Assembly: GCF_036924595.1 (NCBI RefSeq)
Contig: NZ_JAZHRV010000001.1
Coordinates: forward strand, 2,294,001 to 2,358,000
Reading direction: 5' to 3'
DNA length: 64,000 bases
Source of the DNA: Bradyrhizobium algeriense
Lineage (GTDB): Bacteria; Pseudomonadota; Alphaproteobacteria; Rhizobiales; Xanthobacteraceae
A program made the translations under genes and the position numbers. The notes beneath the pieces are model-generated. The model searched no databases, had not been told where the DNA came from, and saw only the letters and a list, made by a program, of their open reading frames with translations. This document shows positions 34,252-42,628 of the stretch, one piece after another; the stretch's first letter is position 1; the number at the start of each line of letters is the position of its first letter.

Positions 34252-37200
34252 ATGGGAATCAACCAGGGTCCGATCAGTCTCGATCAGAAATACACCCAAG
34301 GTACAGGGCACATCTTCCTGACCGGCATCCAGGCCCTGGTCCGCCTGCCGATGGCCCAGATCCGCCGCGACCGCGCCGCGGGGCTGAACACCGCGGGCTT
34401 CATTTCCGGCTACCGCGGCTCGCCGCTCGGCGGCTACGACCAGCAGCTCTTCGCCGCGCGAAAACACCTCGAACAATACAACATCAAGTTTCAGCCCGGC
34501 GTGAACGAGGATCTCGCGGCGACCGCGATCTGGGGGTCGCAGCAGCTCAACCTTTCGCCCGGCGCCAAATATGATGGCGCGGTGGGCATCTGGTACGGCA
34601 AGGGCCCCGGCGTCGACCGCTGCGGCGACGTCTTTAGACACGGCAATACGGCAGGCTCGGCCAAAAACGGCGGCGTGCTCTGCCTCGCCGGCGATGACCA
34701 CGGCGCAAAGTCCTCGACCGTTCCGCATCAGTCGGACCACGCCTTCATCTCCGCGCTGATGCCGTATCTCTATCCCTCCAGCATCCATGAAATCATCGAG
34801 ATGGGCCTGCTGGGTATCGCGATGTCGCGCTACTCCGGCTGCTGGGTCGGCATGAAGGTGATCACCGAGACGGTGGAAACCACCGCCGAGATCGACCTTA
34901 CCGACGAGATGACCCCATTCGCGATCCCGACCGATTTCGAGATGCCGCCGGGTGGACTCAACCTGCGCTGGCCCGATGATCGCTATGCGCAGGACCTGCG
35001 CCTGCAGGATTACAAGGGCTATGCTGCGATTGCGTTTGCGCGCGCCAACAAGATCAACCGCATCACCATGGATTCGCCGAATGCCCGCTACGGCATCATG
35101 GCGTCAGGCAAGAGCTACGAGGACATCCGTCAGGCGCTGCGCGAGCTCGGCATCACCGAGGAAGTCGCCGCCAAGATCGGCTTGCGGCTTTACAAGATCG
35201 GCATGCCCTGGCCGCTGGAGCCGGAAGGCGTTCGCAATTTTGCCGTGGGCCTCGAGGAAATCTTCATCGTCGAAGAGCGCCGCGAGATCGTCGAAAATCA
35301 AGTCAAGCAGGAGCTGTTCAACTGGCGCGACGACGTCCGGCCCCGCATCGTCGGCAAGATGGACGATCACGACAAGCGTTTTCTCACTTTCGCCGCCGAA
35401 CTTAGCGTCGCCTCGCTCGCAAGCTCACTGACCGAGCGCCTGCTTCGACTTAATCTCAATCCCGAAATCGCCGCGATGCTTCGCGCCAAGGCCGACTGGT
35501 TCAACGGCCGGCAGGCGACCCAGATGCAGGCGGTCGCCCCCGTCACCCGCACGCCGTATTTCTGCTCGGGCTGCCCGCACAACTCGTCGACCAAGGTGCC
35601 GGAAGGCAGCCGCGCCTTCGCCGGCATCGGCTGTCACTTCATGGCGTTGTGGATGGACCGCAACACCGAGACCTATACCCATATGGGAGGCGAGGGCGTG
35701 CCGTGGGTCGGCGTCGCGCCCTTCACCAAGGAAGAGCACGTATTCGCCAATCTCGGCGACGGCACTTACTTCCACTCCGGCAGCCTCGCGATCCGCCAGG
35801 CGATCGCGTCAGGCGCCAACATCACCTACAAGCTTCTCTACAACGATGCGACCGCGATGACCGGCGGCCAGCATGTCGACGGCGAATTGTCGCCGCAGCA
35901 GATCACCTTCCAGCTTCATTCGGAAGGCATCCGCAATATCTATCTCGTTTCGGAAAATCCCGGCGCCTATCCGGCCTCCGACATCGCCCCCGGCGTCAAG
36001 GTCGCGCATCGCGACGAACTCGACACTGTCCAGAGAACCTGCCGCACCCTGAAGGGCACCTCGGCGATCGTCTTCGTGCAGACCTGCGCCGCCGAAAAGC
36101 GCCGCCGCCGCAAGCGCGGCCTGATGGAAGATCCGGCGCGCCGCGTCATGATCAATCCGGCCGTCTGCGAAGGCTGCGGTGATTGTTCTGTGCAGTCGAA
36201 CTGCATTTCGGTGGAGCCTTTGGAAACCGAGATGGGCCGCAAGCGCACCATCAACCAGTCGACCTGCAACAAGGACTATTCGTGCCTGAAGGGCTTTTGC
36301 CCGTCCTTCGTCACCATCGACGGCGGCAAGCCGCGCCGCCGCGCGCCGGCAAGCCTCGGTGACGCAAGCCTCGATGATCTGCCCGAGCCGGCCTCGTTCC
36401 CCTCGCTGGAGCGGCCCTACAACATCGCCGTCGGCGGCGTCGGCGGCACCGGCGTGCTGACGATCGGCGCGCTGCTCGGCATGGCCGCGCATATCGAGGG
36501 CAAGGCCAGCATGATCCTCGACATGTCCGGCCTCGCGCAAAAAGGCGGCGCGGTGCTGAGCCACGTCCGTCTCTCGGAACACACCGCCGACGTCACCTGT
36601 TCGCGCATCGTTACCGGCACCGCCGATCTCGTGATGGCTGCCGACGAGGTGGTGGCCGCTGCCAAGGACACCATCACGCTCTGCGAAGCCAGCCGCACCG
36701 TCGGCGTCATCAACACCCACGTCATTCCGACCGCCGATTTCATCCTCAACCGCGACTTCAATTTCCAGAGCCGCAAGGTCAACCATGTGCTGGAGACCGA
36801 GCTGCGCAAGGATTCGTCGTTCTACGATTTCACCAAGCCGGCCGAAGCGCTGCTCGGCGACTCCATCGCCACCAACATCATGATGCTGGGCTACGCCTAT
36901 CAGAAGGGCCTGCTGCCGCTGACGGCGAAGGCTATTCTGCAGGCGATCGAGGTCAACGGCGTCTCGATCAAGATGAACACGCAGGCCTTCCAGCTCGGCC
37001 GTCTCGCCGCTGCCGATCCGGCGCGGCTTGAGGCGATGATGAAGGGCCAGGACGAGACGGTCGCGCCGAAGACGCTGGATGCGATGTCGCTGGAGGAAAT
37101 CATCGCCCATCGCAGCGCGCACCTCGCCGAATATCAAAATGCCGCGCTCGCCGAGCGCTATCGGGGTCTGGTGAAGCGAGTGCGCGATGCGGCCACCGAT

Positions 37201-37749
37201 GGCGGCTATGGCGAAGCGCTGCCGCGGGCGGTTGCGATCAACTACGCAAAGCTGCTCGCCTACAAGGACGAGTACGAAGTCGCGCGGCTGTTCACCGACG
37301 GCCGTTTCGAAAAGCAGCTCCGCGACCAGTTCGAAGGCGAGTTCAAGTTCAACTTCAATCTCGCGCCGCCCATTCTCGGCGGCGGCCTTGATGCACTCGG
37401 TCGCCCGAAGAAGCGCGCGTTCGGCGCGTGGATGATGCCGGTTTTCCGGACGCTGGCAAAACTGCGCTTCCTGCGCGGCACGCCGTTCGACATCTTCGGC
37501 TACAGCCCCGACCGCAAGCTCGAGCGCGACCTGATCGCCGGCTATGAGAAAGACGTCGCCACCGTGCTCGACCTGCTGTCGCCGGTCACGCACGATACCG
37601 CTGTCGAAATTCTCGCGCTGCCCGACCGCATCCGCGGCTACGGTCCGGTGAAGGAGAAGGCGGTGCAGGACGCCAAAGCCCGCTACGCGCAGTTGGCAGC
37701 CGATCTCGTCAGTCCGCCGCCAGCGCCGCGACAGATAGCGGCGGAGTAG
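34252..37749 (+). CDS. Indolepyruvate ferredoxin oxidoreductase (fused alpha/beta)
   Basis: 1165 residues, the single-chain fused form of IOR typical of proteobacteria. The N-terminal pyrimidine-like domain includes SGYRGSPLGGYDQQL. The TPP/Mg segment is around GDGTYFHSG and LLYNDATAMTGGQ. Ferredoxin-type cysteines occur at VCEGCGDC and the CNKDYSCLKGFC stretch (about residues 636-685). The gamma domain, starting IAVGGVGGTGVLTIGALLG, and a C-terminal helical domain of about 200 residues complete the chain. It oxidatively decarboxylates aryl-pyruvates from aromatic amino acids to acyl-CoA with ferredoxin. Length and motifs are intact. Confidence 0.94.
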   Translation: MGINQGPISLDQKYTQGTGHIFLTGIQALVRLPMAQIRRDRAAGLNTAGFISGYRGSPLGGYDQQLFAARKHLEQYNIKFQPGVNEDLAATAIWGSQQLNLSPGAKYDGAVGIWYGKGPGVDRCGDVFRHGNTAGSAKNGGVLCLAGDDHGAKSSTVPHQSDHAFISALMPYLYPSSIHEIIEMGLLGIAMSRYSGCWVGMKVITETVETTAEIDLTDEMTPFAIPTDFEMPPGGLNLRWPDDRYAQDLRLQDYKGYAAIAFARANKINRITMDSPNARYGIMASGKSYEDIRQALRELGITEEVAAKIGLRLYKIGMPWPLEPEGVRNFAVGLEEIFIVEERREIVENQVKQELFNWRDDVRPRIVGKMDDHDKRFLTFAAELSVASLASSLTERLLRLNLNPEIAAMLRAKADWFNGRQATQMQAVAPVTRTPYFCSGCPHNSSTKVPEGSRAFAGIGCHFMALWMDRNTETYTHMGGEGVPWVGVAPFTKEEHVFANLGDGTYFHSGSLAIRQAIASGANITYKLLYNDATAMTGGQHVDGELSPQQITFQLHSEGIRNIYLVSENPGAYPASDIAPGVKVAHRDELDTVQRTCRTLKGTSAIVFVQTCAAEKRRRRKRGLMEDPARRVMINPAVCEGCGDCSVQSNCISVEPLETEMGRKRTINQSTCNKDYSCLKGFCPSFVTIDGGKPRRRAPASLGDASLDDLPEPASFPSLERPYNIAVGGVGGTGVLTIGALLGMAAHIEGKASMILDMSGLAQKGGAVLSHVRLSEHTADVTCSRIVTGTADLVMAADEVVAAAKDTITLCEASRTVGVINTHVIPTADFILNRDFNFQSRKVNHVLETELRKDSSFYDFTKPAEALLGDSIATNIMMLGYAYQKGLLPLTAKAILQAIEVNGVSIKMNTQAFQLGRLAAADPARLEAMMKGQDETVAPKTLDAMSLEEIIAHRSAHLAEYQNAALAERYRGLVKRVRDAATDGGYGEALPRAVAINYAKLLAYKDEYEVARLFTDGRFEKQLRDQFEGEFKFNFNLAPPILGGGLDALGRPKKRAFGAWMMPVFRTLAKLRFLRGTPFDIFGYSPDRKLERDLIAGYEKDVATVLDLLSPVTHDTAVEILALPDRIRGYGPVKEKAVQDAKARYAQLAADLVSPPPAPRQIAAE

Positions 37750-37755
37750 GGCTGC

Positions 37756-37846
37756 CGTAGGGTGGGCAAAGGGCGCACTTGCGCCGTGCCCACCATCAAG
37801 CATTCCGCTCGCAATGGTGGGCACGCTTCGCTTTGCCCACCCTACG
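37756..37846. repeat. Palindromic repeat (CGTAGGGTGGGCAAAG family), left of plsY
   Basis: Outer arms CGTAGGGTGGGCAAAG and CTTTGCCCACCCTACG, a perfect 16-bp inverted repeat, with an inner CGTGCCCACCAT/ATGGTGGGCACG pair. It ends four bases from the plsY stop codon and starts just after the IOR gene. It is in the same orientation as the copy at 38615. Confidence 0.88.
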
Positions 37847-37849
37847 ATT

Positions 37850-38524
37850 CTAAATTTGCGATTCCATTTTCGCTTCTGGGCTGCTTTGCCCCAGGCGTGG
37901 CTCTGTCCCAGCCAGTAGCCGCTGAATGTTGGCACGATGGCGCGCAATCACGTAAATGCCACCTGCCATCACCAGTAACCGATAGGGCAACGGTTGCTCC
38001 AAAGCCCAGACGAGGGCGATCGCAGTCAACGCCGCCAGCATCGAACTAAGGGAAACAATCCGAAAAATAGCCAGCACAACGCCAAAAACCGTCGCAGCAC
38101 CCAAACCTACCGGCCAAGACATCGCCAGCAACACGCCGAGCCCCGTCGCAGCGGATTTGCCACCTGTAAAATTCAACCAAATCGAACGGCCATGCCCCAT
38201 CAACACGGCAAGTCCGGCCAGGCAAACAGCCCATGGCACCCAGGTTTGCAGATCAAGCGCTGCCGGTGGCGTGACGGACGGCAATGCATAAAACCAGCGG
38301 GCAAAGACGATCGCCGCCGCACCTTTCAGCACATCCACCAGGAGCACCACCAGCGCAGGCCATTTCCCCAGGGTCCGCAGTACGTTCGTTGCTCCAATGG
38401 ATTTGGAGCCATGCTCCCGGATATCAATGCCCTTGAGCAGTTTCCCCGCCAGATAGCCCGTGGGCGTAGAACCGAAGAGATAGGCGATCGCCAATCCAAC
38501 CACGCTCGCTATCCAGAAAACCAT
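37850..38524 (-). CDS. plsY: Glycerol-3-phosphate acyltransferase PlsY
   Basis: 224 residues from the ATG at 38524 (AGGTG upstream; a GTG three codons earlier is possible). PlsY motifs: GSTPTGYLAGKLLKGIDIRE, HGSKSIGATNVLRTLGK, GHGRSIWLNFTGGKSAATGLGVLL. It transfers acyl groups from acyl-phosphate to glycerol-3-phosphate, the first step of phospholipid synthesis, through about six membrane helices. The sequence style (KGIDIRE-GS-GATNVLRTLGK) resembles cyanobacterial PlsY more than the usual rhizobial one. It is flanked by two copies of the same palindromic repeat. Three sampled 60-base lines range 48-65% G+C. Confidence 0.92.
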   Translation of the reverse strand: MVFWIASVVGLAIAYLFGSTPTGYLAGKLLKGIDIREHGSKSIGATNVLRTLGKWPALVVLLVDVLKGAAAIVFARWFYALPSVTPPAALDLQTWVPWAVCLAGLAVLMGHGRSIWLNFTGGKSAATGLGVLLAMSWPVGLGAATVFGVVLAIFRIVSLSSMLAALTAIALVWALEQPLPYRLLVMAGGIYVIARHRANIQRLLAGTEPRLGQSSPEAKMESQI

Positions 38525-38614
38525 GGGATTCACCTCAACGCTCTGATTTCAGGCGATCATCATCTGGTCGTCTACCTCTTTGACCGTCATGGGTCATTGT
38601 AGACGGATTCAGTC

Positions 38615-38705
38615 CGTAGGGTGGGCAAAGGCGCAAAACGCCGTGCCCACCATCCATCAACATTCGCGGCGTCAACGGTGGGCACGCTTCGCTTTGCCAC
38701 CTACG
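38615..38705. repeat. Palindromic repeat (CGTAGGGTGGGCAAAG family), right of plsY
   Basis: Left arm CGTAGGGTGGGCAAAG and right arm CTTTGCCACCTACG, the right arm having lost two C residues. It has the same inner arms and orientation as the copy at 37756. The 302 bases between plsY and the next small gene contain this element and nothing else recognisable. Confidence 0.85.
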
Positions 38706-38826
38706 CACTGCATCAAGGTCGGCCCCGCCATAGGCTCCGACAATCTCACCTTGGGTCCCAGCAGGTGCCGGTCGGTGGGGGCATTCCGATCCACCGATAC
38801 TTGCGGATGGACGAGCCTTCTATGCT

Positions 38827-39003
38827 ATGAAAGGCAGCGGAATTTTCACGCTGAACAATGCTAGACACCCTTTTGAGAAGGGCGGAATGATATTCATTCC
38901 GAAGAATGCTTGGAACCGGCCGGTCGCTGCCCTTGCGGTGAGCTATGTGCTCTCCATACTCCCGCTACCCATCGCGCTCTATCTGATGCGACTCGGCGCC
39001 TAA
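38827..39003 (+). CDS. Small membrane protein, 58 residues
   Basis: Read directly: MKGSGIFTLNNARH then a hydrophobic end (VAALAVSYVLSILPLPIALYL). The ATG at 38887 (38-residue form) has a better ribosome site (GAGAAGGGCGG) and may be the true start. The stop is three bases before the methyltransferase-family gene, suggesting coupling. Confidence 0.55.
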   Translation: MKGSGIFTLNNARHPFEKGGMIFIPKNAWNRPVAALAVSYVLSILPLPIALYLMRLGA

Positions 39004-39006
39004 GAA

Positions 39007-39582
39007 ATGTTAACACTGACCATCGTCCTCCGTATCGTCGCCCTGCTGGCCTTTGCGGGACTCACGTTGTTGACAGTCAGCTGGTCTCGCGGACAAGCCA
39101 AGACGCGAGCACGTCAGGATCGTGGCGACCGAGCACCGCTGGTGGCAAACCTCACTGCTTTCGGCCTGTTCTTCCTTTCGCTTCTGATCTTTTCCAGCAG
39201 CCCCGCCGGTTTCACGGCACTGCTGCTGGCGCTGTCAGGGTCCCTTCTTGCGCTAATGGGCGCCGCTCTCGTCGTCAGATGCCGGGCCGAGCTCGGTGCC
39301 GCTTGGAGCTTCGCGCCCAAAGCAGATCAGAGCACCGGACTCGTCACAACCGGCCCTTATCGCCTCGTGCGACACCCCATCTATCTGGGCCTTGCACTGC
39401 TCGTCATGGGCGAAGCGCTCGCCTTCGGCAGCTGGCCGGCTCTCTTTATTGCGCTGTCGGGGATCGTCCCGACCTTGGCCTGGCGCGCCCGCGCGGAGGA
39501 GAAACTGCTCAGCCGTACATTTGGCGAGCGCTTTGAGGTCTATCGACAGCGAACCAAGATGATCATCCCGTACCTTCTCTAG
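39007..39582 (+). CDS. Isoprenylcysteine carboxyl methyltransferase-family membrane protein
   Basis: 191 residues with four or five hydrophobic helices. The C-terminal SAM-binding signature of the ICMT/PEMT family is clear: TTGPYRLVRHPIYLGLALLVMGEALAFGS ... RARAEEKLLSRTFGERFEVYRQRTKMIIPYL. Bacterial members methylate unknown lipids or small substrates. It starts three bases after a 58-residue membrane protein. Confidence 0.88.
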   Translation: MLTLTIVLRIVALLAFAGLTLLTVSWSRGQAKTRARQDRGDRAPLVANLTAFGLFFLSLLIFSSSPAGFTALLLALSGSLLALMGAALVVRCRAELGAAWSFAPKADQSTGLVTTGPYRLVRHPIYLGLALLVMGEALAFGSWPALFIALSGIVPTLAWRARAEEKLLSRTFGERFEVYRQRTKMIIPYLL

Positions 39583-39658
39583 GAGCGCGTCGGAGATAAC
39601 AATCCAAACGGGACAGACCCAATAAACCAATTGGGGGACATCAGGGATGTGAAGAATC

Positions 39659-40291
39659 CTAACCGCGCCAAAAGCGATCAACAACCAAAACCCTTGCCCA
39701 AGTTGCAAGGCGCGAGCCGCGCCCAACTCGCATCTTGCCTTTTAAAGTCCCGGCGCGATCATCTCCGGAGCCATCTACAAATATCCTTCGAGCTTTCACG
39801 AATTCCCAGATGAACGGATTCCGCTTCTGAAAAACCTTCTGAACTTCGTCGTGCAGACATCCTGACACGACATCGGGCGGGGAAGCAAACACCTCCGGCA
39901 ATGTTGAGGACAAACCGGCATCGGTTAGAATATTCCATCGTGAGTTACCGCCCATTACCGGGGATCGCAGGCCGAATATCACTCTGCCGATCCTGCTTTC
40001 CCGGATGGCGTAAGAACACATCGCGCAGGGCTCAATAGTTGAATAGATCGTGCACTCATCAAGGCTCGTTGACCCTAATTTTTTCTGAGCTGAAGAAATT
40101 GCGACCATCTCGGCGTGCCGCGTAACGTCTCGTTCGTTTCTGACCATATTGAACGATTCGCAAATGAATTCGCCTCGTCGTCCGATGACGGCTGCAAACG
40201 GGTATTCCCTCCTTGAACTCGCGGATTGTGCCAGAGCAACGCAGCGGCGCATCATTGCTATATCGAATGCTTCTGAATCATGCTTGTTCAT
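39659..40291 (-). CDS. Nucleoside/cytidine deaminase-family protein
   Basis: 210 residues from the ATG at 40291 (MNKHDSEAFDIAMMRRCVALA). Zinc motifs HAE (RHAEMVAI) and PCxxC (EPCAMCSYAI) define the CDA/tRNA-adenosine-deaminase-like fold. A C-terminal extension of about 75 residues is rich in basic residues (KARRIFVDGSGDDR ... GRGSRLATWAR). The sampled DNA is about 52% G+C, low for the window. The substrate (guanine, cytosine or other) is not determinable. There is no clear Shine-Dalgarno. Confidence 0.82.
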   Translation of the reverse strand: MNKHDSEAFDIAMMRRCVALAQSASSRREYPFAAVIGRRGEFICESFNMVRNERDVTRHAEMVAISSAQKKLGSTSLDECTIYSTIEPCAMCSYAIRESRIGRVIFGLRSPVMGGNSRWNILTDAGLSSTLPEVFASPPDVVSGCLHDEVQKVFQKRNPFIWEFVKARRIFVDGSGDDRAGTLKGKMRVGRGSRLATWARVLVVDRFWRG

Positions 40292-40397
40292 GGCACTGAC
40301 TTGGTCATGGCACTGACTTTTGCAGCACATCGGCGCCGCTTTACCACCCGCTATGGTTCGCACAGCGGGCGATCATCCTGACGGAGGGTTAGAACGA

Positions 40398-40781
40398 CTA
40401 TTGTATGGTTGCGTTAACGGTAGCTACTGACGTGCCGGAACTGGTCGGACTCTTGCCTGTCGCTTGAACGGAGAAAGCATCGCTGCCTCTATATCCTGCC
40501 TGCGATGTGTATACGTAAGAGGACCTGTTGAGCCTTTGCAACTTCCCGTGCGCCGGTCTTTGTGAAACTCTCGAACTCAATATTTCGCCCGAAATATTGA
40601 TGGTAAACAAACAACTGCCCCCGGAAGCGATCATGATATAGCCGATCGAGTTAAAGCCCCAGCCTGCTGGCGGTGATCCCGACACCACGCATTGGTTCTG
40701 GGCAGGTGCTGGCGTCGCTACTGCTACCAAGCCTAGCGTGACCGCAATGAGTACTGAACACGCTCGCATTATGTGTGTCAT
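40398..40781 (-). CDS. Secreted protein with cadherin/Ig-like repeat fragment
   Basis: 127 residues with a signal peptide (VLIAVTLGLVAVATPAPAQ). The segment RPAHGKLQRLNRSSYVYTSQAGYRGSDAFSVQATG is the cadherin-like/Big pattern (PxHGxL ... Y-x-x-x-x-G-Y-x-G-x-D-x-F). One disulphide is possible (Cys in NQCVV and GSCLF). GGAG precedes the start. It is in the lower-G+C islet. Confidence 0.75.
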   Translation of the reverse strand: MTHIMRACSVLIAVTLGLVAVATPAPAQNQCVVSGSPPAGWGFNSIGYIMIASGGSCLFTINISGEILSSRVSQRPAHGKLQRLNRSSYVYTSQAGYRGSDAFSVQATGKSPTSSGTSVATVNATIQ

Positions 40782-41209
40782 TCGGGTGCTCCATTTAAGT
40801 CAAGTTGTCGGCTCCTTCGCGTTGTCGTTCAGATGCGGCTGACGACGCCTTCGACCAGCGCAGCGGCTCAATCGGGCACGTTCAACGCCGGCCCGAAGCG
40901 ACGGCCTGACGTTACTTTTGAGGTTCAGACACGACGAGTCCTTGTCAGGCTGCTCTAGCCTACCAAAACATCGTAGGAGGCGCATTGCCCTTTGGGGCAA
41001 TACCCCACTGTATGGCGAGAATTGCAGATCTGGCCGGGGAGCTATGCAACGGCTTGCGATCCAATTTCAGAAAGATCAGCGACCGCACGCCCGATGAACT
41101 GCTCAATTGAATCAAAAGCTTGTCTCCAGAGCTTCGATGGGGTGTAGTCGTCATCAGCTTGTCACTGCGTTGACGCATGGCCTGCTTCACAACAGCAACG
41201 GGTTAGCGG
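40782..41209. other. Intergenic stretch without a recognisable gene
   Basis: 428 bases. Short frames on both strands have poor composition and no ribosome sites. I see no repeat arm, terminator or RNA gene. Confidence 0.5.
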
Positions 41210-42193
41210 ATGGACCAGGTCCTCGCCGATATCGGCATCATCTCCGCCTATCGCTTCGAGGGCGACGGCTCCGCGACGAAGCTCGATGTCGCCAACCTCG
41301 ATGCGGAACTTGCCCATCCGCACGGCTGGCTGTGGCTGCATTTCAATCTGTCCAACCGTCGCTGCCACGACTGGCTCGCCAGGAGTGCTGCGCTGTCCGA
41401 TGTCGCGCGCGAGACCCTGATCGATGCCGACGAGCATATCCGCCTCGATATCTTCGACGAGGAGATCGCCGGCGTTTTGCCGGACCTGCATCAGGAGTTC
41501 ATGCAGGAGGGCGACGATCTCCTGCGGGTCCACTTTGCGATCTCGTCGAAGCTGATGGTCACCGCGCGGCGCAAGCCGCTGCGCGCGATCGAGCTGACAC
41601 GGCGTGCGATCGATAGCGGCCGCAAGTTTCCCACGCCGGTGTCGCTGTTCGATGCGATCGTCGACCAGTTCGCCGATGTGATCGGACGCTATTCGGCGGG
41701 CCTCGGCGACGAGCTCGACATCGTCGAGGATCATGTGCTGCACGACGAGATCGACGAAGAGCGATTGCGGCTCGGCCGCGTGCGCCTGCAAGCAATCCGC
41801 ACGCGGCGGCAGCTCTCGCAGATCCGGGCGCTGTTTCACCGCCTGGAGACGCGCGAGGACATTGAATCCGAAACCCTGCTGTCGGCAATGCGCAAGCTGG
41901 CGCAGAAGTTCGACGCGCTCGACTACGAATTCAGCGCGATCTATGAGCGCGCGCGGCTGCTGCAGGACGAGATCGCCGGCCGCATGACGGCGATCACCAA
42001 CCGCCGCCTGTTCACGCTGTCGGTCCTGACCGCGTGCATGCTGCCCTCGACGCTGGTCACCGGCTTCTTCGGCATGAACACCAAGGACATGCCGTTCCAG
42101 AGCGGCGACGGCGGCACCTGGTACGCGCTGCTGCTGGTGATCGCCGCGGGAGGACTGACCTGGTGGCTGCTCAGGCGGACCAAGGCGCTGTAG
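41210..42193 (+). CDS. CorA-superfamily divalent cation transporter (ZntB-like)
   Basis: 327 residues. A long cytoplasmic domain ends in a coiled-coil helix (about 195-265). Two C-terminal membrane helices flank the GMN motif (FFGMNTKDMPF, about residue 286-290). The N-terminus (GWLWLHFNLSNRRCHDWLARSAALSD) and periplasmic loop (DMPFQSGDGGTWYA) are closer to ZntB than to Mg-CorA. It moves Zn or Mg across the inner membrane. A stand-alone gene. Confidence 0.92.
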   Translation: MDQVLADIGIISAYRFEGDGSATKLDVANLDAELAHPHGWLWLHFNLSNRRCHDWLARSAALSDVARETLIDADEHIRLDIFDEEIAGVLPDLHQEFMQEGDDLLRVHFAISSKLMVTARRKPLRAIELTRRAIDSGRKFPTPVSLFDAIVDQFADVIGRYSAGLGDELDIVEDHVLHDEIDEERLRLGRVRLQAIRTRRQLSQIRALFHRLETREDIESETLLSAMRKLAQKFDALDYEFSAIYERARLLQDEIAGRMTAITNRRLFTLSVLTACMLPSTLVTGFFGMNTKDMPFQSGDGGTWYALLLVIAAGGLTWWLLRRTKAL

Positions 42194-42628
42194 GCCGATC
42201 ATGGTGTGACACGAGCCTCTGCCGGCATGCCCGCGAAGCAGGCATCGCCCCGGCTGGCACGCTTCGCTCCGCCCACCCCGGCGCGGAACCTATGGATCCA
42301 AAGCTGCGGTCAAATGCCCGCCTTTGTGCACATTCCGCTACTCAACTCTCCGCTCTTTCGAGGGCGTGGAAAGAGAGTTAGACTTCGGTCGATCAGCGCC
42401 AGATAGATCGTGCCGAAATCCTGTGATTGGGGGCGACGTCGGTGCCTTCAACAGCAAGCATCGCACATTCATTCAAGACTGGTTGCACGCGCAAGTGCCG
42501 CGCAGTGGCCGGTGCGTGTAACGCACGGACACAGGGCAATAGGTCGAAACTGGAGAATGAGGGACAGAGAGGTATCTGATCACTCAAGCTTACGGACGAT
42601 CACTCGCAAGGCCCAGAGGAGACTCACG
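42194..42628. other. Intergenic stretch without a recognisable gene
   Basis: 435 bases. Near 42240-42290 there is a degenerate piece resembling the palindromic-repeat family (GGCACGCTTCGCTCCGCCCACC) without a partner arm. Otherwise nothing is seen; the frame of the next gene is open upstream but lacks a start. Confidence 0.45.

Noticed and set aside
35809..37947. 712-residue minus-strand frame
   Set aside because: It lies entirely opposite the indolepyruvate oxidoreductase, whose motifs are clear; the antisense frame is an artefact of codon bias.
40288..40322. TGGCAC ... TTGC resembling a sigma-54 promoter
   Set aside because: The spacing is one base longer than the -24/-12 rule and no + strand gene follows.
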